Source: Thermoplasmata archaeon (GTDB lineage: Archaea > Thermoplasmatota > B47-G6 > B47-G6B > 47-G6). From it: a stretch of DNA of 7,572 bases. The stretch lies in contig QMTT01000030.1 in assembly GCA_003663565.1 (NCBI GenBank), positions 1-7,572 of the forward strand, given 5' to 3'. Position 1 is the stretch's first letter; each line of letters starts with the position of its first letter. The notes under the pieces are model-generated. The model saw only the letters and a program-made list of their open reading frames with translations. It was not told the origin of the DNA and ran no database searches. Made by a program: the position numbers and the translations under genes. Below are positions 6,201-7,572 of the stretch, in pieces.

Positions 6201-7568
6201 GTAGTAAGACCTTTCCTCATAGCTCTCGTTCATTATCTCAAATTTTTCTATTTTTAAACTACTTACATTAAAGGCAAGGAAAGTCTTATTCCCGATATAC
6301 GTAATGCCTTCACTATAATTCGTTGATTTTTGATTTATTCTAACCAATTTCGTTCCATCCCACTTGAATACATCTAAATCTCCATCGTGTTCAGTAACAA
6401 ATACCTTCCCAGCATAAACCGTTGCTCCTTGATAACCGTAATCGTCTAGAGTTTCTGAATAGGCAACATCTATCTTATTCCAGCTATCATCAAACCTCAC
6501 TATACTTTTCGTAACACCTGTATTACTTGCAGTCTCACCTAGAAACCAATATCCATCTAAGTAGAATATTGCATTTGCTGAGTATGTCAGACTTTCTGAT
6601 ACGTTCTTACTCCAAACACAATTTAGTGTATCTGGGTCTATTTTTACAACGACTGCTTGGTATGGTGACGTGTATGCTCCTATAACTCCCCAGAGATATC
6701 CATCCTTATAAAATAAGCCTCCAAATTTTAGGTCATACCCGCATCTAGCATTGGTGGTGTTCTCTATTAGATTTCCATTTAAGTCATATTTTGAAAGCCA
6801 TTCATCATATGCTTCATAAATATAATTTCCGTCTGTAGTCAGTCCGTCACTGCTTCTTGCCAAAGTTATAAAACTATCATTAACTACATTCAAATCATAA
6901 TCATAACTCAAAGATTTCTCTAAGGATGCATCACCGTAAACAGTACACGAATAACCATTAACAACATCAGTACAGTTCGTGGATTCGTCGGTTGGATAAA
7001 AACCTTTCAAGTTTGTTCCAAATACCTTTGTTAGATTGCTTTCTGAAGTTGCTGATGGGTTGCCGTAATACATATAAATCGTTTTCTCCTCGTTAGCCGT
7101 CAGGTTTAACTTCACCCAAACTTTCAATTCTGTGTCCGTCTTGCTTTCAATCCAGTAGGGAAGCTTTCCAGTTGTTTCTGTGTATGGGTCATCTACCTGC
7201 TGTTCGAAAAACCTGATGTCGCCAGCATCGGACTTCATTTTGGACAGTATTTCGGTGTCGGTGATGGTGATCAAAACTTGGTAATCTGTCAAGTCCTGTC
7301 CTGACTGTTCTGTTATCGTTATCGGCAACTCGTAGATATGCCACGTGAATCTTATATCGCTACCGTCTGAATTTGCTTTGGAAAAATCGAAGTTGGAACT
7401 GTTCAAATCTATCCTCACTTGGTAGTCTGTTAAATTTTGTCCTGATTGTTCTGTAATGTTGATTGGTATCCTGTACTGCCAGCTGGAATTCCACCAAGCA
7501 AGAGAAACCTTTGAGCTAAGAATCAGCACACCTATCAGGAAAATTATCATAATTAAACTCTTACGCAT
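210..7568 (-). CDS. Giant membrane-anchored multidomain surface protein (DUF2341, LamG, NosD-like beta-helix, Ig-like repeats)
   Basis: This is a single open frame of 2452 codons with no internal stop. It has an N-terminal signal peptide, more than 2300 residues of extracellular beta-rich domains, and one C-terminal transmembrane helix with a short basic tail, so it should sit on the cell surface with its C-terminus inside. The domain order is given in the summary. It carries about 77 N-x-S/T sequons, consistent with archaeal N-glycosylation. DUF2341, LamG/ConA-like and NosD-like modules are known from archaeal surface proteins and are generally linked to carbohydrate binding or adhesion; that function is inferred here. 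I chose the ATG at 7568 because it begins MRKS followed directly by the hydrophobic core. An in-frame GTG at 7571 would add one Met. The ribosome binding site lies outside the window. Unusual points are the nested domains and the patchy base composition. I recognise the family type but no named gene. Confidence 0.95.
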   Translation of the reverse strand: MRKSLIMIIFLIGVLILSSKVSLAWWNSSWQYRIPINITEQSGQNLTDYQVRIDLNSSNFDFSKANSDGSDIRFTWHIYELPITITEQSGQDLTDYQVLITITDTEILSKMKSDAGDIRFFEQQVDDPYTETTGKLPYWIESKTDTELKVWVKLNLTANEEKTIYMYYGNPSATSESNLTKVFGTNLKGFYPTDESTNCTDVVNGYSCTVYGDASLEKSLSYDYDLNVVNDSFITLARSSDGLTTDGNYIYEAYDEWLSKYDLNGNLIENTTNARCGYDLKFGGLFYKDGYLWGVIGAYTSPYQAVVVKIDPDTLNCVWSKNVSESLTYSANAIFYLDGYWFLGETASNTGVTKSIVRFDDSWNKIDVAYSETLDDYGYQGATVYAGKVFVTEHDGDLDVFKWDGTKLVRINQKSTNYSEGITYIGNKTFLAFNVSSLKIEKFEIMNESYEERSYYKFDGNGDYIDLGDNYDIENWNDITMCFWYKFDSFDDGVQYIGGFEKSSGARYVFACAFYDNYAETNGLTDPVQCFAEDSAEAQDRMDFNNMKNTNWHFICLQYGSSTSYDLQVYLDGTLYTVLGLDDATTALYNPEKLIFGRDIGDTSRDMFGRISEIRIYNKILEESEIRQFYADPEPSISIGTETQIDSEAKLPYWIENWDSANQQATIWVKVPSIPASGTATIYMYYGNPDATSESNGDEVFDFFDDFDGTELDTSKWSSDGTVSVSQGQLHLGSTTGDSYILSKINIGSGKIVELHGVNINSYRDTPDWFSIRFALDSSGNPVAGDSQWGVMAFWRVDERVHHLDSGGSVEFGTVSHTSNDIFAHAVVGTTAYVFANSNKFTTDTDSFTTNYFKIQAHYVAIDIDLIRVRKYTDPEPTYSIGEEEILNLISQCTVIDTPNLTYYLTQDITSTQGDSCINITASNVILECDGYSINGSETDSTIHISNADNVTVRNCVIYGGNIHSIMTLSSSNITLENITIVPESNYGIRIDSSNNVTIDNVSVINATPTYGIMLYSSDNVNVTNSVSNGATAIGLYYTSNSHISNSEFTGVTMCMYLQNSNNNIIHSSRFTECSRGIQIQIDTSEGNLFYNNFINATYDIYVEYAESSNTPKTNYWNTTKTSGTNIVGGNYIGGNFYAKPDGTGYSENCTDSDFDGFCDDPYQIDTNNIDYLPLYKVKAGPHIIGVEARDLVYSYGGSYQVNVTVCDDNSKLPDVNAIDHVIVEYEGVNSTASKLVDVNTTCAKYNVTFTGLPAGTYEITIYANNSYGNRDTAVGSFVINKATPHAAIYLRNETVVYGSSDWNSSWIYPDFDVDNLIPFTVYRNGELIENMSGLVARWSFDEGSGTTVKDRIGVNDGELKRNYFADVLHYNITWQGSDEFSSSSKGTAMPYSIVDVPDSSKYFLEVDFTINSIDDTYDANPDTALHRTGFKLSNGAWIYVSIYSENSSYGPNALYVWFFNSTGNKVQYKYWNVGQVSLGTKYKLELMYDRNSKTLNWYFNGYSGNLSTTDPEFDYDIDKITYGLEDANITYHNIEARDLTTNVIGKFGKALSFDGVDDYVEVPDSPNLDGMEQLTVTAWVKTTTLKYQYIVSKESYSLYLDDYTVYFKVVNENDSSQGLGITLDEGTDMVNNWYFFAGVYDGSKIKIYSNGKLEATHDFSGKVKDSATSLYIGKLYYGTRYFNGIIDEVRIYNRALTDEEIKQLYLYGLNKLAAGTYNYTLNVTETQNYTSTSISKILTINKATPVLAKQIPSNKTYDGVSSTANFSVSTLYNQVPCKLYLNGAEIGTTNTEISDSRAAAGIYSYVFNCSETQNYTYAEVSGVYEIYKATPTLTISLPDNKTYDGQAEIANFTIQTVNNQLQATLELNNNTIGTTTTTISDSRASAGVYCYNFYTNGNQNYTANSIQGCYEIYKATPVLNLYIDGAQLNKTITWMNTSTITANESNFGDGDVTYCLYRNETQIQCAVGFANITNATQLPSGLYVYTYNASGGQNYTVGEVKLYLTVKKAWNQTDNVWAGKQYMYDLNASGIPITISAVRSQDTSKVTESDGYAYCLLNITAYNNGSAYGVDPTTFTNIKVNVTELKPEGWETNVLNYTIPSLSDAESNKTYVPIKKYGVITDSLKSISALNGSVKVGEPLFVKFVFIVNNTDTIPYTGVLVNVSDEGIEKAWSSLLPVRYVDLNASEVKYLTYIVNKTTVYEVGYMLSRADTGYSRKYTYTATLNVTEDTVTKDLPIYYTIPTSRLTEWSSKTSVSVTVDGSDRDVVLQGNTVIIGTQHTSSSLHYGTHTVTIVYYVPVAAVGGGGGGGVSYIPATNETVYIANIEPEKDVPVLVVLMGDKVNVTILDVNNKTVLTKFVDGAEQVKLLPGNYTIIAEKHGITQKYDVEIKYPTMIEIGINEPQHKIGQIPVVESINKYFITAILIGLAITVIFFRDIIVDKVYEIWDRIRS
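240..245 (-). promoter_or_regulatory. Ribosome binding site of the downstream membrane-protein gene
   Basis: On the minus strand the sequence AAGGTG lies 8 bases before the ATG at 231. It matches the archaeal/bacterial anti-Shine-Dalgarno, which pairs with GGAGGTG. It lies inside the coding sequence of the giant gene's tail, as expected for two coupled genes, and it favours the start at 231 over the ATGs at 213 and 207. Confidence 0.6.
264..314 (-). other. C-terminal transmembrane helix (residues 2419-2435)
   Basis: YFITAILIGLAITVIFF is a 17-residue uncharged segment followed by the charged tail RDIIVDKVYEIWDRIRS, which ends the protein. This gives an outside-to-inside anchor. There is no LPXTG or PGF-CTERM motif, so attachment is by the helix itself. 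Confidence 0.9.
333..638 (-). other. Membrane-proximal beta domain, PEGA/carboxypeptidase-regulatory-like (residues 2311-2412)
   Basis: It contains YIANIEPEKDVPVLVVLMGD, then VNVTILDVNNKTVL, the turn LLPGNYTIIAEKHG, and YDVEIKY. The LPGNYTI turn is typical of small PEGA or CarboxypepD-regulatory-like sandwiches in surface proteins. Family assignment is by eye. Confidence 0.5.
639..659 (-). other. Poly-glycine hinge (residues 2304-2310)
   Basis: Seven consecutive glycine codons lie between VPVAAV and VSYIPA. The codons vary (GGT, GGA, GGC), so this is not a simple homopolymer tract. It should give a flexible joint between the stalk and the membrane-proximal domain. Confidence 0.85.
660..1544 (-). 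other. Beta-rich stalk region (residues 2009-2303)
   Basis: About 295 residues of alternating hydrophobic and polar residues with 13 sequons and no recognised family motif. It probably holds two or three sandwich domains. Landmarks are AGKQYMYDLNASGIPITI, GSVKVGEPLFVKFVFIVNNT (typical of extracellular CARDB/Ig-type domains) and GTHTVTIVYYVPVAAV just before the glycine run. Its position next to the membrane anchor suggests a constant stalk. Sampled lines in this area and the adjoining repeats are close to 45-50% G+C. Confidence 0.55.
1545..1826 (-). repeat. Ig-like repeat 5, diverged (residues 1915-2008)
   Basis: It starts KATPVLNLYIDGAQLNKTIT and ends NASGGQNYTVGEVKLYLTV before KKAW. It keeps KATP, the L-Y-x-N-E-T strand and SGLYVYTYN-QNYT, but is about eight residues longer than repeats 3 and 4 and lacks NKTYDG and SDSRA. 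It carries eight sequons, the densest glycosylation potential in the protein. Confidence 0.7.
1827..2084 (-). repeat. Ig-like repeat 4, 258 bp / 86 residues (1829-1914)
   Basis: It runs from KATPTLTISLPDNKTYDG to GCYEIY, in exact 86-residue register with repeat 3. The cysteine positions differ from repeat 3 (VYCYNF and GCYEIY), so any disulfide pairs different strands. Four sequons are present. Confidence 0.85.
2085..2342 (-). repeat. Ig-like repeat 3, 258 bp / 86 residues (1743-1828)
   Basis: It runs from KATPVLAKQI to GVYEIY. Counted by eye, it is identical to repeat 4 at 46 of 86 positions, with shared NKTYDG, ANF, IGTT, SDSRA, QNYT and YEIYKATP. Cysteines in QVPCKL and VFNCSE are placed to bridge the sandwich. 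Four sequons are present. Such repeats usually act as spacers or stalks in surface proteins. Confidence 0.85.
2439..3569 (-). other. LamG/ConA-like domain 3, interrupted (residues 1334-1360 and 1544-1710)
   Basis: GLVARWSFDEGSGTTVKDRI with NDGEL is the canonical LamG opening. The fold resumes 183 residues later at VIGKFGKALSFDGVDDYVEV, and continues through LTVTAWVKT, WYFFAGVYDGSKIKIYSNGK and FNGIIDEVRIYNRALTDEEI, all standard LamG landmarks. Without the insert it is about 194 residues, normal for the family. It is a guest inside Ig-like repeat 2 and a host for a further block. Confidence 0.85.
2940..3488 (-). other. ConA-like block inserted in LamG 3 (residues 1361-1543)
   Basis: This 183-residue segment separates NDGEL from VIGKFGKALSFDG. 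It has LamG-like features of its own: SIVDVPDSSKYFLEVDFTI parallels the host's DYVEVPDSPNLDGMEQLTV, and KYKLELMYDRNSKTLNWYFN parallels the host's YFFAGVYDGSKIKIYSNG. It is therefore probably a LamG/ConA-type fold nested in another one. Its DNA is AT-rich: sampled 60-base lines in it count 23-35% G+C, against 40-50% in nearby backbone lines. Confidence 0.6.
3726..4031 (-). other. Ig-like domain 1 (residues 1180-1281)
   Basis: A beta-sandwich-like segment begins HIIGVEARDLVYSYGGSYQV and ends PAGTYEITIYANNSYGN, GSFVIN, directly before the first KATP. The ending (AGTY, a polar strand, a hydrophobic strand, then INKATP) matches the later repeats, so it is a diverged first member of that array. Cysteines at TVCDD and TTCAK may pair. 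Confidence 0.6.
4035..4916 (-). other. NosD-type right-handed parallel beta-helix (residues 885-1178)
   Basis: Repeated short strands of the form N-hydrophobic-T/S-hydrophobic (SNVILECDGYSING, DNVTVRNCVIYGG, SSNITLENITIV, NNVTIDNVSVIN, DNVNVTNSVSNG, SNNNIIHSSRF) mark rungs of a right-handed beta-helix of the NosD/pectate-lyase type. The C-terminal end has the family's YWNTTK and NFYAKPDGTG, then TDSDFDGFCDDPYQID, an Asp-rich loop of the calcium-binding type, followed by DYLPLY. Cysteines at SQCTV, DSCIN, ILECDG and VRNCV could form disulfides. No catalytic residues can be assigned, so binding is as likely as cleavage of polysaccharide. Confidence 0.85.
4923..5480 (-). other. ConA-like (LamG-type) domain 2 after DUF2341 (residues 697-882)
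   Basis: It starts with FDDFDGTELDTSKWSSDG, a common opening of the ConA-like fold that follows DUF2341, and passes through GQLHLGS and WFSIRFALDSSG. It ends with IDLIRVRKYTDPEPTYSIGEE, the usual closing motif of this pairing. It contains no N-x-S/T sequon. The expected role is ligand binding on the cell surface, by family analogy only. Confidence 0.7.
5481..5519 (-). repeat. 39-bp conserved repeat, copy 2 (DUF2341 a, back half)
   Basis: It encodes MYYGNPDATSESN and is the partner of the repeat at 7035-7073, in the same orientation. The copies lie 1554 bp apart, a multiple of three, so recombination between them would delete or duplicate 518 residues in frame. Confidence 0.85.
5481..5633 (-). 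other. DUF2341 domain a, C-terminal half (residues 646-696)
   Basis: DSEAKLPYWIENWDSANQQ, then ATIWVKVPSIPASGTATIY and MYYGNPDATSESNGDEVF, are the second half of a DUF2341 domain. No first half precedes them: the residues just before (DPEPSISIGTETQ) are the normal end of a LamG module. Joining residue 75 (DIRFT) to 646 (DSEAKLPYWIE) rebuilds a textbook DUF2341 sequence. Confidence 0.75.
5667..7025 (-). other. LamG/ConA-like domain 1, interrupted (residues 182-215 and 453-634)
   Basis: The first strand (VFGTNLKGFYPTDES) is followed by the loop ending CTVYGDA. The rest of the fold then resumes 237 residues later at YYKFDGNGDYIDLGD and continues through ITMCFWYKF and LQVYLDGTLYTV to the closing motif GRISEIRIYNKILEESEI. 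Without the insertion it is about 215 residues, normal for LamG. The family usually binds glycans or other ligands through loop residues and calcium. The inserted block is annotated separately. Confidence 0.75.
6213..6923 (-). other. Propeller-like block of five repeats inserted in LamG 1 (residues 216-452)
   Basis: Five repeats of roughly 45 residues can be read. Each has the form G-x-hydrophobic-DG-Y/N-hydrophobic run, followed by a strand ending in K-x-D: GLTTDGNYIYEA with LSKYDLNGNL; GGLFYKDGYLWGV with VVVKIDPDTL; NAIFYLDGYWFLGE with SIVRFDDSWN; GATVYAGKVFVTE with VFKWDGTKL; GITYIGNKTFLAF with KIEKFEI. This resembles beta-propeller blades (NHL, WD or quinoprotein-like). The block has six sequons, and DNA lines sampled in its right half count about 27-35% G+C, lower than the backbone. 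The exact propeller family is not recognised, and five blades would be a small propeller. Confidence 0.6.
7035..7073 (-). repeat. 39-bp conserved repeat, copy 1 (DUF2341 b)
   Basis: It encodes MYYGNPSATSESN. It matches copy 2 (5481-5519) at 35 of 39 bases, with the four mismatches consecutive (spanning the last base of the Pro codon and the Ser/Asp codon). Eleven of the 12 shared residues use the same codon. Confidence 0.85.
7035..7343 (-). other. DUF2341 domain b, complete (residues 76-178)
   Basis: This copy has all the landmarks in order: PITITEQSGQDLTDYQV, then AGDIRFFEQQ, KLPYWIESKTDTELKVWVK, and the hallmark IYMYYGNPSATSESN. It leads straight into a LamG domain, the usual family arrangement. 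It forms the start of a 570-residue guest block (76-645) that sits inside DUF2341 domain a. Confidence 0.8.
7344..7496 (-). other. DUF2341 domain a, N-terminal half (residues 25-75)
   Basis: WWNSSWQYRIPINITEQSG is the usual opening of archaeal DUF2341 domains and leads to the conserved DGSDIRFT. In a normal copy this continues directly into a short linker and a LPYWIE motif. Here it is cut at DIRFT, and a second DUF2341 opening (WHIYELPITITEQSG) follows at once. The missing back half appears 570 residues later, at 646-696. The domain's biochemical role is not established; it commonly precedes ConA-like domains in surface proteins. Confidence 0.8.
7497..7568 (-). other. Signal peptide (residues 1-24)
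   Basis: A short basic start (MRKS) is followed by a hydrophobic core (LIMIIFLIGVLIL) and a polar end (SSKVSLA), with likely signal-peptidase cleavage after SLA, before WWNSSW. This fits Sec-type export. There is no lipobox cysteine. The mature protein would begin directly with the first DUF2341 strand. Confidence 0.9.
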
Positions 7569-7572
7569 CACA

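Noticed and set aside
210..7568. Giant ORF as an assembly chimera of several surface genes
   Set aside because: All junctions are in frame with no stop over 7.3 kb, and host domains regain normal length when guests are removed. Long-read support would still be worth confirming.
7566..7572. GTG at 7571 as the start, and a TGATG overlap with an upstream gene
   Set aside because: The ATG at 7568 gives a normal signal peptide. A TGA at 7570-7568 could end an upstream gene, but only four bases precede the ATG here, so no frame can be shown.

Overview
The window is almost entirely one giant gene on the minus strand (7568 to 210, 2452 codons). It encodes a secreted, membrane-anchored, multidomain surface protein. 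A second gene, cut by the left edge, starts inside its last codons (231 to 1, minus). No stretch is free of coding sequence, and there is no RNA gene, transposase, CRISPR array or visible terminator. The plus strand appears to carry only shadow ORFs.

The domain mix (DUF2341, LamG/ConA-like folds, a NosD-type beta-helix, 86-residue Ig-like repeats ending in KATP, a poly-Gly hinge and one C-terminal membrane helix), together with about 77 N-x-S/T sequons and frequent ATA isoleucine codons, points to an archaeon. A DPANN or euryarchaeal lineage is plausible, but the window alone cannot place it.

Protein layout, numbered from the ATG at 7568: signal peptide 1-24; front half of a DUF2341 domain 25-75; a complete second DUF2341 76-178; LamG domain 182-634, interrupted by a five-repeat propeller-like block 216-452; back half of the first DUF2341 646-696; ConA-like domain 697-882; right-handed beta-helix with an Asp-rich calcium-type motif 885-1178; Ig-like domain 1180-1281; Ig-like repeat 1282-1742, split by a LamG domain (1334-1710) that is itself split by a further ConA-like block (1361-1543); three more Ig-like repeats 1743 to about 2008; beta-rich stalk 2009-2303; seven glycines 2304-2310; membrane-proximal beta domain 2311-2412; transmembrane helix 2419-2435; short cytoplasmic tail.

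The main observation is that this is not a simple string of beads. Domains are nested inside domains, up to three layers deep, at two separate places, and both LamG domains are interrupted in the same loop. Removing the guests restores hosts of normal length: an 84-residue Ig repeat against 86 for its neighbours, and one ordinary DUF2341 domain. Most guest DNA is visibly AT-richer than the backbone. The likely role is surface recognition or adhesion, with the Ig repeats and stalk holding carbohydrate-binding-type domains away from the membrane. The small membrane protein downstream is probably translated with it. Domain assignments were made by eye and have not been tested against a profile database.
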